A DNA stretch of 12,163 nucleotides from DATJPD01 sp036394195 (GTDB taxonomy: Bacteria > Pseudomonadota > Alphaproteobacteria > CACIAM-22H2): the NCBI GenBank assembly GCA_036394195.1, contig DASWFO010000177.1, forward strand, positions 1-12,163, written 5' to 3'. This document shows, piece after piece, positions 1-6,966 of the stretch; position 1 is the stretch's first letter; each line of letters starts with the position of its first letter. The notes beneath the pieces are model-generated. The model had not been told where the DNA came from. It saw only the letters and a program-made list of their open reading frames with translations, and did no database searches. A program made the position numbers and the translations under genes.

Positions 1-1032
1 GCTCGGGACGGACGCACTCCCGGCCCGCCGCTCGCCGTCACCATGGGCGAGCCGGCCGGGATCGGAGCCGAGATCGCGCTGAAGGCCTGGCAGGCTCATC
101 GCAAGCTGCCGCCGTTCTTCCTCATCGACGATCCGGCGCGCCTCACGGCCCTCGCCCGGCGCTTGAGCTGGGCCATCCCGATCGTCGAGATCGCCGCTCC
201 CGCCGCCGCGGCCGATGCGTTCCAGCGCGGCCTTCCGGTTCTGCCGGAGCCTTTGCCGCAGCCGGTCGAGCCCGGCCGTCCCGATCCGCGCAACGCCCCT
301 GCGGTCCTGTCATCCATCCGCCGCGCGGTGGATTTGACCCGCCGCGGCGAGGCCGCCGCGATCGTCACCAACCCGATCAACAAAGGCGTCCTCTACAGCG
401 CCGGCTTCGAGCATCCCGGTCACACCGAATTCCTGGCCGAGCTGGCAGGCGGCGGGCTGACGCCGGTGATGATGCTGGTCGGCGGCGGATTGCGCGTCGT
501 ACCGGTGACGATCCACATCTCGCTGCGCCAGGCGCTGGGCGCGCTCGATACCGACCTCATCGTCGAAATATCGCGCATCGCCGCCGGGGCCCTGCACAGC
601 GATTTCGCGATCGCCCGGCCACGCCTCACCGTCGCCGGGCTCAATCCGCATGCCGGCGAAGACGGCACGCTCGGCCGCGAGGATATCGAGATCATTCAGC
701 CGGCCATCGAGCGTCTCCGCGCCGAGGGCATCGAAGCGACCGGCCCGATGCCGCCCGATACGATGTTCCATGCCGCCGCCCGCGCCCGCTACGACGCGGC
801 GATCTGCATGTATCACGACCAGGCGCTGATCCCGCTGAAGACGCTGGATTTCGACCGCGGCGTCAACGTGACGCTCGGCCTGCCGTTCGTCCGCACCTCG
901 CCGGACCACGGCACGGCATTCGCGATCGCCGGCACCGGGACGGCGAACGAGGCGAGCTTGGTCGCCTCTCTGATCCTGGCTGATTCGCTGGCGCGTCAGC
1001 GCACCCGGTCGGCCGAAGTCGCGAACGCCTGA
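1..1032 (+). CDS. pdxA: 4-hydroxythreonine-4-phosphate dehydrogenase, 5' end cut by window edge
   Basis: PdxA oxidises 4-phosphooxy-L-threonine with NAD(P)+; the product decarboxylates to 3-amino-2-oxopropyl phosphate, which PdxJ uses to make pyridoxine 5'-phosphate. It is a cytosolic, metal-dependent dimer. The frame is open from base 1 and reads LAVTMGEPAGIG; in the family this motif lies a few residues inside the protein, so the ATG at 43 is probably internal and the true start lies to the left. Numbering from that Met, the three metal-ligand histidines are visible: H158 (TIHIS), H203 (NPHAGEDG) and H258 (MYHDQALIPLK). The motifs VTNPINK (108-114), HPGHTEF (124-130) and the C-terminal TSPDHGTAFAIAG are intact. 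From 43 it has 329 residues, matching the family length. The stop TGA overlaps the presumed rsmA start. The pair often follows lptD-surA in related bacteria, so surA may lie upstream (inference). Confidence 0.96.
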   Translation, partial: ARDGRTPGPPLAVTMGEPAGIGAEIALKAWQAHRKLPPFFLIDDPARLTALARRLSWAIPIVEIAAPAAAADAFQRGLPVLPEPLPQPVEPGRPDPRNAPAVLSSIRRAVDLTRRGEAAAIVTNPINKGVLYSAGFEHPGHTEFLAELAGGGLTPVMMLVGGGLRVVPVTIHISLRQALGALDTDLIVEISRIAAGALHSDFAIARPRLTVAGLNPHAGEDGTLGREDIEIIQPAIERLRAEGIEATGPMPPDTMFHAAARARYDAAICMYHDQALIPLKTLDFDRGVNVTLGLPFVRTSPDHGTAFAIAGTGTANEASLVASLILADSLARQRTRSAEVANA

Positions 1033-1889
1033 GCCCGACCCCGCCTGGCCAGGCGCACGAGCTTCCGCCGCTGCGCGAGGTCATCGCCCGCCACGGCCTG
1101 GGCGCCCGCAAATCGCTGGGGCAGCATTTTCTCCTGGACCTCAATCTCACTGGCCGCATTGCCCGCGCAGCCGGCGATCTCGGCACGGGCACGGTGATCG
1201 AGATCGGCCCTGGCCCCGGTGGGCTGACCCGATCACTGCTGGCCGCCGGGGCAGCGCACGTCATCGCCATTGAGCGCGACGAGCGCTGCCTCGCCGCCCT
1301 CGGCGAGATCGCGGTGGCGTGGCCGGGGCGGCTCGAGGTCGTGGCCGGCGATGCGCTGGACGTTGCGGTCCACGAGCTGGGAGCGGCACCGCGCCGCATC
1401 TGCGCCAACCTGCCCTACAACGTGGCGACCCCGCTCCTGTTCGGCTGGCTGCAGCACACCCCCGCCTTTGCCGGCATGACCTTGATGTTCCAGAAGGAGG
1501 TCGCCGACCGCCTGATCGCCCCTCCCGGCGAGGCCGGCTATGGCCGGCTCGCCGTGGCCACGCAGTGGCGGATGCAAGTCCGTCGGCTGTTCGATATCGA
1601 CCGTCGGGCGTTCACGCCGCCGCCCAAAGTCGCCTCGACGGTGGTGGAGCTCCTGCCCCGCCCCGCGCCGCTGGCTCCCGCAGATCCGCCGGTGCTGGAA
1701 CGTGTGACCGCCGCGGCCTTCGGCCAGCGCCGGAAGATGCTGCGCCAAAGCCTGCGCGCCCTCGGCGTCGACCCGGCGGCCCTGCTGGCGGCGGCGGATA
1801 TCGTCCCGACCCGCCGCGCCGAAGAGCTCTCGATCGAGGAGTTCTGCGCCCTGGCGCGAAGCTTCAGCGCCCTTCGCGGAGCTGTTTGA
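1029..1889 (+). CDS. rsmA: 16S rRNA dimethyladenosine transferase RsmA (KsgA), probable CTG start
   Basis: RsmA transfers four methyl groups from S-adenosylmethionine to two adjacent adenosines in helix 45 of 16S rRNA (A1518/A1519 in E. coli), a late 30S maturation step. Starting at 1029 the protein has 286 residues (E. coli 273). It shows the N-terminal GQHFLLD (31-37), SAM motif I EIGPGPGG (58-65), the acidic SAM contact in AIERDE (80-85) and the catalytic ANLPYN (126-131). The C-terminal RKMLRQSLR region is present. The frame opens at 984 and has no ATG, GTG or TTG until GTG 1194, which would remove the conserved N-terminal 55 residues including GQHFLLD. The best start is CTG 1029, which overlaps the pdxA stop as CTGA, like the usual ATGA coupling. 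No strong Shine-Dalgarno is visible. The 3' end overlaps gmk by 26 bp. The identity is secure; the start is inferred. Confidence 0.93.
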   Translation: MSPTPPGQAHELPPLREVIARHGLGARKSLGQHFLLDLNLTGRIARAAGDLGTGTVIEIGPGPGGLTRSLLAAGAAHVIAIERDERCLAALGEIAVAWPGRLEVVAGDALDVAVHELGAAPRRICANLPYNVATPLLFGWLQHTPAFAGMTLMFQKEVADRLIAPPGEAGYGRLAVATQWRMQVRRLFDIDRRAFTPPPKVASTVVELLPRPAPLAPADPPVLERVTAAAFGQRRKMLRQSLRALGVDPAALLAAADIVPTRRAEELSIEEFCALARSFSALRGAV

Positions 1890-2499
1890 CGAAATTCACC
1901 AGGCCGACTTGGCGATGCCGCTTCATGCGCTCGGCCCGCAGGATGCCTTCGACCTTGGTCACGCAGTCCACCAAGTCTTCGTTGACCACGACATAGTCGT
2001 ATTCCGCCCAATGGCTCATCTCGTCCGAGGCCTGGGCCATCCGGCTGGCGACGACATCCGGCGGGTCTTGGGCTCGCCCGCGCAGGCGGCGCTCGAGCTC
2101 GGCGGTCGACGGCGGCAGGATGAACACGCTGACGAGGTCGGTCCGCGCCCGTTGCGCCAGCTGCTGCGTCCCCTGCCAATCGATGTCGAAGAGAATGTCT
2201 TTACCCGCGCTCAGACCCTGCTCCACAGGGCGACGCGGCGTTCCATAGAAATTCCCGAACACCTCGGCGGATTCAAGGAGTTCGTCTCCATCGATCATGG
2301 CCTTGAACGCGCGCGTGTCGATGAAATCGTAATCGACGCCCGGCACCTCGCCGGGCCGCTGGGGCCGCGTGGTCACCGACACGGACATGACGAGGTTGGT
2401 GTCCCGCCGCAACAGCAGGCGCGAGATGCTGGTCTTGCCGGCACCGGAGGGAGACGAGAGGACGAGCATCAGTCCGCGGCGCGAGATTTCGGTGTCCAT
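1864..2499 (-). CDS. gmk: Guanylate kinase
   Basis: Cytosolic kinase that phosphorylates GMP (and dGMP) to GDP with ATP, needed for GTP, dGTP and ppGpp pools. The 211-residue product matches the family (E. coli 207). It has the P-loop SPSGAGKT (16-23), the GMP-binding TTRPQRPGE (43-51), E78 and the YGTP segment (85-88), the DIDWQG segment (105-110, Walker B-like), the lid-region arginines around RRLRGR (137-142) and the terminal VVNEDL (171-176). The ATG at 2499 leaves 15 residues before the P-loop, as is common; the same frame runs further upstream but into yicC. It starts 14 bp after the yicC stop with no clear Shine-Dalgarno, so translation coupling to yicC is likely. Its last codons lie antisense to the end of rsmA, leaving no room for a conventional terminator between the two genes. 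Confidence 0.96.
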   Translation of the reverse strand: MDTEISRRGLMLVLSSPSGAGKTSISRLLLRRDTNLVMSVSVTTRPQRPGEVPGVDYDFIDTRAFKAMIDGDELLESAEVFGNFYGTPRRPVEQGLSAGKDILFDIDWQGTQQLAQRARTDLVSVFILPPSTAELERRLRGRAQDPPDVVASRMAQASDEMSHWAEYDYVVVNEDLVDCVTKVEGILRAERMKRHRQVGLVNFVKQLREGR

Positions 2500-2513
2500 G
2501 GTCGTGCGCGCGC

Positions 2514-3392
2514 CTATTCGATGTTGGCCGCCTGCTCGCGCAGCCGGTCGATGCTGGCCTTGAGCGCCAAGCCGAGCCGCGTCAGCTCGATATCGGCGGA
2601 TTTCGAGCACAACGTGTTGGCCTCGCGATTGAACTCTTGCGACAAGAAGTCGAGCTTGCGACCGACGGCACCACCGGCGCGGAGCAGCTCGCGCGCGGCC
2701 CCCAGATGCGCCTGGAGCCGATCAAGCTCCTCGCGCACATCGGCCCGCGTCGCCAGCAGCGCCACTTCCGCGGCAAGGCGGTCGGGCTGCACCGGCGTCT
2801 GGGCGCCCAGCAACTCGCTCAGCTGCGTCTCGAGCCGGGCCTTGATCGCCGCCGGCTGCGCGCCGGCAGACTCTGCCGCATCGGCTGTGAGCCGCTCGAT
2901 CTCGTCAAGATGCGCCGTGACGTTGCGATCGATCTCGCGCCCCTCCTCGATCCGGGCGCGGCGGAGCCCGCTCAAAGCTTCGTCCAGCGAGGCGAGCAGC
3001 TTCGCGTCGTCGGGCAGGGTACCGGTCTCGCCGAGGTCGAGGACACCGCGCAAGCTCAGGATGCCGTCGAGCCGCGGCGGCGCGGCGTCGATGCGGCCCT
3101 GCAGCTCGCGCAGGATTGCGAGCACATCGTCGAGGACGGCGCGGTTCAGCCGCGGCCGCTGACCGGCCTCCGCCGCGTTCAGGGTCAACGTGACCGACAC
3201 GTTGCCGCGCGTCACGTGCTTCGCGACCGCGGCGCGGATCGGCGCTTCGAGTTGGTCGCAGCCGGCCGGCAGACGCGAGCGGACGTCGAGCCCGCGGCCG
3301 TTGACGCTTCGAACTTCCCAGGTCCAGCCCGGGTCCGCACCCGCGGCGGCGGCGCCCACCCGCGCAAACCCGGTCATGCTCGAAATCGCCAC
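2514..3392 (-). CDS. yicC: YicC-family endoribonuclease (DUF1732 C-terminal domain)
   Basis: YicC-family proteins are conserved bacterial proteins; the E. coli member has been described as an endoribonuclease acting on RNAs including the small RNA RyhB. The product has 292 residues (E. coli 287). It begins with the family N-terminus ISSMTGFAR (3-11) and WEVRSVNGRGLDV (25-37), has a charged, probably helical middle, and ends in the conserved block RKLDFLSQEFNREANT (245-260) followed by SKS. I chose GTG 3392 because AAAGGG lies 6 nt upstream and because it gives the usual short lead-in to SSMTGFAR. ATG 3407, five codons earlier, is the alternative and has a poorer ribosome site. gmk follows after 13-14 bp, an operon pair common in proteobacteria. 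An 80-100 bp spacer separates it from the divergent SDR gene. Confidence 0.92.
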   Translation of the reverse strand: MAISSMTGFARVGAAAAGADPGWTWEVRSVNGRGLDVRSRLPAGCDQLEAPIRAAVAKHVTRGNVSVTLTLNAAEAGQRPRLNRAVLDDVLAILRELQGRIDAAPPRLDGILSLRGVLDLGETGTLPDDAKLLASLDEALSGLRRARIEEGREIDRNVTAHLDEIERLTADAAESAGAQPAAIKARLETQLSELLGAQTPVQPDRLAAEVALLATRADVREELDRLQAHLGAARELLRAGGAVGRKLDFLSQEFNREANTLCSKSADIELTRLGLALKASIDRLREQAANIE

Positions 3393-3495
3393 GCCAGACC
3401 CTTTCATGCCCCGCCTATATCGGGGCTCAACATCTAGTGCGCTGCCGCTTTGACCGCTACTATATGCGCAACCGCCCTTTATCCGAAAGAGCCCA
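3393..3495. other. Divergent intergenic spacer, yicC / SDR
   Basis: About 100 bp between two genes read outward. It must hold the start signals for both, but neither promoter is well formed. On the + strand there is a TTGACC at 3449-3454 with no -10 box at a proper distance. On the - strand the AT-rich patch CCTATAT around 3414-3420 could be part of a -10 element for yicC, again without a convincing -35. AAAGGG just before GTG 3392 is the yicC ribosome-binding site, and GAAAGAG at 3485-3491 may serve the SDR gene. Confidence 0.4.
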
Positions 3496-4269
3496 GTGCG
3501 CGAGCCGCGGAACATTCTGATCACCGGCGCATCGAGCGGCATCGGCGAAGCCCTGGCGCGGGCTTATGCGCGCCACGGCGTCTTTCTCGCACTGGTCGGC
3601 CGCGACCCGGCGCGAATCGCCGGCGTCGCCGAGTTCTGCCGCGGTCGCGGCGCCGAGACGGCGGCGATCGCCCGCGATGTGACCGATGCGGGGCCGCTCG
3701 CCGACTGGATGCTGGCGCTCGATCGCGAGAAGCCGTTCGACCTCGTCGTGGCCAATGCGGGAATCTCGGCCGGTACGGGCCGCGGCGAAGAGTCGGCTGA
3801 AGAGGTACGGGCGATCACGGCGATCAATGTCGACGGCGTCATCAACACGGTGGCGCCGCTGATCGAGCCGATGGTGCGGCGCGGCCGCGGCCACATCGCA
3901 CTGATGTCGTCGGTTGCGTCATTCCGGGGCCTCCCCCGGGCCGCGGCCTATTGCGCGAGCAAGGCGTTCGTCCGCACCTGGGGCGAGGGGTTGCGCGCCG
4001 AGCTGGCCCCCAAGGGCGTCGCCGTTTCGGTCATATGTCCCGGCTTCGTCGCCTCGCGCATGACCGACAAGAATCAGTTTCCGATGCCGATGCTGATGCT
4101 GATGCCGGCCGACCGCGCCGCCGCGATCATCATGCGTGGCCTCGCGGCCAACCGGGCTCGCACCGCCTTCCCCGGGCCGATCTATGCGGCGATGCGGATC
4201 ATGGCGGCGATGCCGGCGGCCCTCGTCGATCCAATGCTCCGGCGGGCGCGTCGAAGGGCGCAGCCCTAG
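3496..4269 (+). CDS. Short-chain dehydrogenase/reductase, substrate unknown
   Basis: A classical SDR oxidoreductase of 257 residues with a Rossmann fold. The cofactor motif TGASSGIG is at 10-17, an acidic DV at 61-62, NAG at 87-89, the structural Asn at 111, the catalytic Ser among 138-139 (LMSSVAS), Tyr152 and Lys156 (YCASK), and CPGFV at 181-185. G-R in VGRDPAR (34-40) may favour NADP(H), which is an inference. The C-terminus from about 196 carries a Met-rich stretch (MPMLMLMP) and a hydrophobic/amphipathic segment around 228-245 (AAMRIMAAMP), suggesting membrane contact. GTG 3496 is the only start that fits the fold. The gene stands alone, facing against mltG on one side and diverging from yicC on the other, so neighbours do not reveal the substrate. 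It is not FabG: the bona fide fabG lies at 7015-7752. Family sure, function open. Confidence 0.9.
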   Translation: MREPRNILITGASSGIGEALARAYARHGVFLALVGRDPARIAGVAEFCRGRGAETAAIARDVTDAGPLADWMLALDREKPFDLVVANAGISAGTGRGEESAEEVRAITAINVDGVINTVAPLIEPMVRRGRGHIALMSSVASFRGLPRAAAYCASKAFVRTWGEGLRAELAPKGVAVSVICPGFVASRMTDKNQFPMPMLMLMPADRAAAIIMRGLAANRARTAFPGPIYAAMRIMAAMPAALVDPMLRRARRRAQP

Positions 4270-5261
4270 CGCGAGCCACGCTCGCGCTCGTTCTCACGCT
4301 CGCGCAGCCGTGCCACGTTGCGGTTATGGTCCGCCAGGTTGCGCGCGAACACGTGTCGTCCGCTGCCGTCGGCGACGAAATAGAGGTCGTCGGTCGAAGC
4401 CGGGTGCACCACCGCCTCCAGGGACGCGCGACCGGGATTGTCGATCGGCGTCGGCGGCAACCCGTCGACGACATAGGTGTTCCAGCGGCTGACCGTCTCG
4501 AGATCCGTACGCGACAGCGGACGGTCGAGGCCGCCATGGCCGCCGGTCAGTCCATAGATGACGGTAGGGTCGGCCTGAAGGCGCATCCCCTGCCGGAGCC
4601 GGTTGAGGAACACCGCCGCGATCCGCGGCCGCTCGTCGCGGATGGCGGTCTCCTTCTCCACGATCGAGGCGAGGATCACCGCTTCGTCGGGTGTGCGCAG
4701 CGGCAGCTCGGAGGCGCGGCCCTGCCACAGCTGGGCCATCAGGTCGGTCATCGCCCGCTTGGCGCGCGCGATCATCTGACGGCGCGAATCGCCCCATGAA
4801 TAGAAGAAGGTGTCCGGCAGCAACTCCCCCTCGCCGGGCGAGGCACCGATGTCGCCCTCGAGGCCTTCGGCCGTCTGCACGATGGCCAGCACCTGCGCCG
4901 TGGTCAGCCCCTCCGGCACGGTCATGCGCCGGATCACGGTCCGCCCGGCGGCGAGCTCAGCCGCGGCGTCGCGCGCGGTGATCCGCGCCGCGAACGCGTA
5001 TTCGCCGGAGCGCAGGCGGGTCGCGTTGCCGTCCATCCGCACGCCCAGCTCGAAGGAATACGGATCGCCGAGCACGCCGGCATGCCAGAGCTGATGGGCG
5101 ATGTCGTCGACCCCCGACCCGCGCGGAATGATCACGGTGCGCGGCTCGGTGAGCGGGCCCGGATGGGTGTACCGGATCCAACCGATGAGCACGACCAGGA
5201 TGACGACAAAGAGGAGCGCCACTCCGGTGAGCAGGAAGGATCGCAGGCCGCCGGCTTGCAT
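4266..5261 (-). CDS. mltG: Endolytic murein transglycosylase MltG (YceG family)
   Basis: MltG is an inner-membrane lytic transglycosylase that cuts nascent peptidoglycan strands and so sets glycan chain length. The 331-residue product has a short cytoplasmic N-terminus, one membrane helix at about 9-30, a LysM-like segment (about 40-110) starting VIIPRGSGVDDIA, and the YceG catalytic domain. The catalytic glutamate is E202 in ASIVEKET (198-205); the conserved LQADPTVIYG (228-237), WNTY..GLPPTPI (260-272), AVVHPA (283-288) and LYFVADGSGRHVF (293-305) follow. The tail from about 317 is a charged R/E run. It starts 23 bp after fabF, matching the fabF...mltG linkage seen in many proteobacteria; no pabC lies between them here. 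Its TAG stop shares the CTAG at 4266-4269 with the opposing SDR gene. Confidence 0.95.
   Translation of the reverse strand: MQAGGLRSFLLTGVALLFVVILVVLIGWIRYTHPGPLTEPRTVIIPRGSGVDDIAHQLWHAGVLGDPYSFELGVRMDGNATRLRSGEYAFAARITARDAAAELAAGRTVIRRMTVPEGLTTAQVLAIVQTAEGLEGDIGASPGEGELLPDTFFYSWGDSRRQMIARAKRAMTDLMAQLWQGRASELPLRTPDEAVILASIVEKETAIRDERPRIAAVFLNRLRQGMRLQADPTVIYGLTGGHGGLDRPLSRTDLETVSRWNTYVVDGLPPTPIDNPGRASLEAVVHPASTDDLYFVADGSGRHVFARNLADHNRNVARLRERENERERGSR
4269..4287. repeat. Perfect 8-bp inverted repeat at the SDR/mltG junction
   Basis: GCGCGAGC and GCTCGCGC are separated by CAC, beginning at the last base of the SDR stop. RNA from the SDR gene would fold an 8-bp GC-rich hairpin directly after its stop codon. 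There is no U-run after it, so it is at best an atypical or Rho-assisted 3' end. The second arm recurs: CACGCTCGCGC occurs at 4277-4287 and again at 4295-4305, so two alternative pairings exist. All of it also encodes the charged R/E tail of MltG. Confidence 0.6.
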
Positions 5262-5284
5262 TCGCAGGGCGCCTGCGTCGCGCC

Positions 5285-6550
5285 CTAATTGACCGCCGAG
5301 ATGACCAGGCTCGCGTTCGTGCCACCGAATCCGAAGGAGTTGGACAGGGCGCGGCGGATCGGCCGCTGCCTTGCCTGGTGCGGCACGAGGTCGATGTCGC
5401 AGCCGTCGGACGGGTTGTCGAGATTGCGGGTGGGCGGCGCCACCTGGTCGCGAATGGCGAGCACGCAGAAGATCGCTTCGACACTGCCCGCGGCCCCCAG
5501 CAGGTGGCCGATCGACGACTTGGTGGAGGACATCGACAGCTTGTAGGCATGCGAGCCGAACACCCGCTTCACGGCGCCAAGCTCGATCTCGTCGCCGAGC
5601 GGCGTCGACGTGCCGTGCGCGTTGACGTAGTCGATTTCATCGCCGCTGATCTTGGCGTTCCGCAGTGCGCCTTGCATGGCGCGGTACGCGCCGTTGCCGT
5701 CCTCGGCCGGCGCGGTGATGTGATGCGCGTCGCCCGAGAGGCCATAGCCGGAGATCTCGGCATAGATCTTGGCGCCCCGCTTCTTCGCGTGCTCGTACTC
5801 CTCGAGCACCAGCACACCCGAGCCCTCGCCCATGACGAAGCCGTCGCGGTCCTTGTCCCACGGCCGCGACGCCCGTTCCGGCGTGTCGTTGAAATTGGTC
5901 GACAGCGCGCGCGAGGCCGCGAAACCCGCGATGCCCAGCCGGCAGATCGCCGCCTCGGCGCCGCCGGCCACCATCACGTCGGCGTCGCCGTACTGGATGA
6001 AGCGCGAGGCGTCGCCGATCGCGTGCGCGCCGGTCGAGCAGGCGGTGACGACGGAGTGGTTCGGCCCTCTGAAGCCGTATTTGATCGAGAGCTGGCCCGA
6101 CGCGAGGTTGATGAGCGCGGCGGGAATGAAGAACGGGCTGACGCGGCGCGGGCCTTTTTCCTGCAGGATGAGCGACGTGTCCGCGATCGTCTTCAGGCCG
6201 CCGATGCCCGAGCCGATGATGACGCCCGTGCGCTCGCGCTCCGCGTCGGTCTGAGGCTTCCAGCCGGAATCTTCCACCGCCTGCGTGGCCGCGGTCATCG
6301 CGAAGATGATGAACTCATCCATCTTCCGCTGATCCTTGGGCGCAATCCAGTCGTCGACATTGAACAGGCCGGACGACGTCTCGCCGCGCGGCACTTGGCC
6401 CGCGACCTTCGCCGGCAGGTCGGAGACGTCGAACGATTGGATGGAGCGCAGGCCGGATTCACCGGCGATGAGCCGCGCCCATGTCGGCTTCACGCCGCAT
6501 GCCAGCGGCGTCACCATGCCCAGTCCTGTGACTACGACCCGTCGACTCAT
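5285..6550 (-). CDS. fabF: 3-oxoacyl-[acyl-carrier-protein] synthase II
   Basis: FabF (KAS II) condenses malonyl-ACP with growing acyl-ACP in type II fatty acid synthesis and handles the C16:1 to C18:1 elongation. The 421-residue product (family about 410-420) shows the thiolase-fold active site: nucleophile C171 in TACSTGAHA (169-177), H312 in NAHGTSTPLGD (310-320), K344 and H349 in STKSSIGHLLGAAG (342-355), and the C-terminal SNSFGFGGTN (403-412). MSRRVVVTGLGMVTPL is the normal start. It begins 58 bp after acpP, a gap that can fold a hairpin, and mltG follows 23 bp after its stop. It belongs to the fabD-fabG-acpP-fabF cluster. No fabH, fabB or fabA lies in the window. Confidence 0.98.
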   Translation of the reverse strand: MSRRVVVTGLGMVTPLACGVKPTWARLIAGESGLRSIQSFDVSDLPAKVAGQVPRGETSSGLFNVDDWIAPKDQRKMDEFIIFAMTAATQAVEDSGWKPQTDAERERTGVIIGSGIGGLKTIADTSLILQEKGPRRVSPFFIPAALINLASGQLSIKYGFRGPNHSVVTACSTGAHAIGDASRFIQYGDADVMVAGGAEAAICRLGIAGFAASRALSTNFNDTPERASRPWDKDRDGFVMGEGSGVLVLEEYEHAKKRGAKIYAEISGYGLSGDAHHITAPAEDGNGAYRAMQGALRNAKISGDEIDYVNAHGTSTPLGDEIELGAVKRVFGSHAYKLSMSSTKSSIGHLLGAAGSVEAIFCVLAIRDQVAPPTRNLDNPSDGCDIDLVPHQARQRPIRRALSNSFGFGGTNASLVISAVN

Positions 6551-6578
6551 GAAAACATCCCGGTCATCGCGCGCACCC

Positions 6579-6600
6579 GGCGGGACGGGCTCGGTCCGCC
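6579..6600 (-). other. Hairpin between acpP and fabF
   Basis: On the - strand, GGCGGAC (from 6600 down) can pair with GTCCCGCC (ending at 6579) with one bulged C, starting 8 nt after the acpP stop. There is no U-tract, so it is not a standard terminator. It may mark a processing or attenuation site that keeps ACP message more abundant than fabF message. This role is inference from position only. Confidence 0.4.
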
Positions 6601-6608
6601 GCCGCGTC

Positions 6609-6842
6609 TTACTTGCGCGATTCGATGAACGCGATCGCGTCCTTCACGGTCGTGATCTTCTCGGCGGCGTCATCGGGGATTTCGCAGCCGAATTCCTCTT
6701 CAAACGCCATCACGAGCTCGACCGTGTCCAAGCTGTCGGCGCCGAGATCATCGACGAAGCTCGCGTTCTCCGTCACCTTCGCCTCGTCTACCCCCAGGTG
6801 CTCGACCACGATTTTCTTGACGCGTTCCGCGACGCTGCTCAT
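6609..6842 (-). CDS. acpP: Acyl carrier protein
   Basis: AcpP carries growing acyl chains on a 4'-phosphopantetheine arm and delivers them to FabD/F/G and to lipid, lipid A and other acyl-transfer enzymes. The 77-residue, strongly acidic product is the usual length (E. coli 78). The phosphopantetheine attachment serine is S37 in GADSLDTVELVMAFE (34-48), the helix II recognition region. The start ATG 6842 is preceded by AAAGG with a 9-nt gap. It is flanked by fabG upstream (172-bp gap with a promoter candidate) and fabF downstream (58-bp gap), so it is probably transcribed both from the cluster promoter and from its own, which fits the high demand for ACP. Confidence 0.98.
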   Translation of the reverse strand: MSSVAERVKKIVVEHLGVDEAKVTENASFVDDLGADSLDTVELVMAFEEEFGCEIPDDAAEKITTVKDAIAFIESRK

Positions 6843-6938
6843 CTGTACAAACCTTTCCGCTGGATTGCTGAATTTGTTTTGCTGGTCGGTCTACCGCGTC
6901 TGCCGGATTCGGCGCCGCGGGAAAAGCCGCCGGTTGTT

Positions 6939-6966
6939 AACATATCTCCCGAAGCATGACTAGCAA
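6939..6966 (-). promoter_or_regulatory. Candidate sigma-70-type promoter for acpP
   Basis: On the - strand TTGCTA (6966-6961) and TATGTT (6944-6939) are separated by 16 bp. Transcription would start near 6932 and leave a leader of about 90 nt before acpP. The fabG-acpP gap (6843-7014) is large for an operon otherwise packed tightly, which supports a separate promoter. Boxes read by eye only. Confidence 0.5.

Noticed and set aside
43..1032. pdxA complete from ATG 43
   Set aside because: The frame is open to base 1 and codes family-like residues (PLAVT) before the Met, so the gene is more likely truncated by the window.
1194..1889. rsmA beginning at GTG 1194
   Set aside because: It would begin at SAM motif I and lose the conserved GQHFLLD region, which is encoded in frame upstream.
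1909..3162. Long + strand reading frame opposite gmk and yicC
   Set aside because: It lies antisense to two genes with full family motifs and shows biased, motif-free sequence; typical of high-GC shadow frames.
5264..5276. Small hairpin GCAGG-GCG-CCTGC before mltG
   Set aside because: Only 5 bp with a 3-nt loop in very GC-rich DNA; it could mask the mltG ribosome site but is too weak to claim.
5378..6628. Long + strand reading frame opposite fabF
   Set aside because: It mirrors fabF codons, is Arg/Ala/His-rich and has no recognisable domain.
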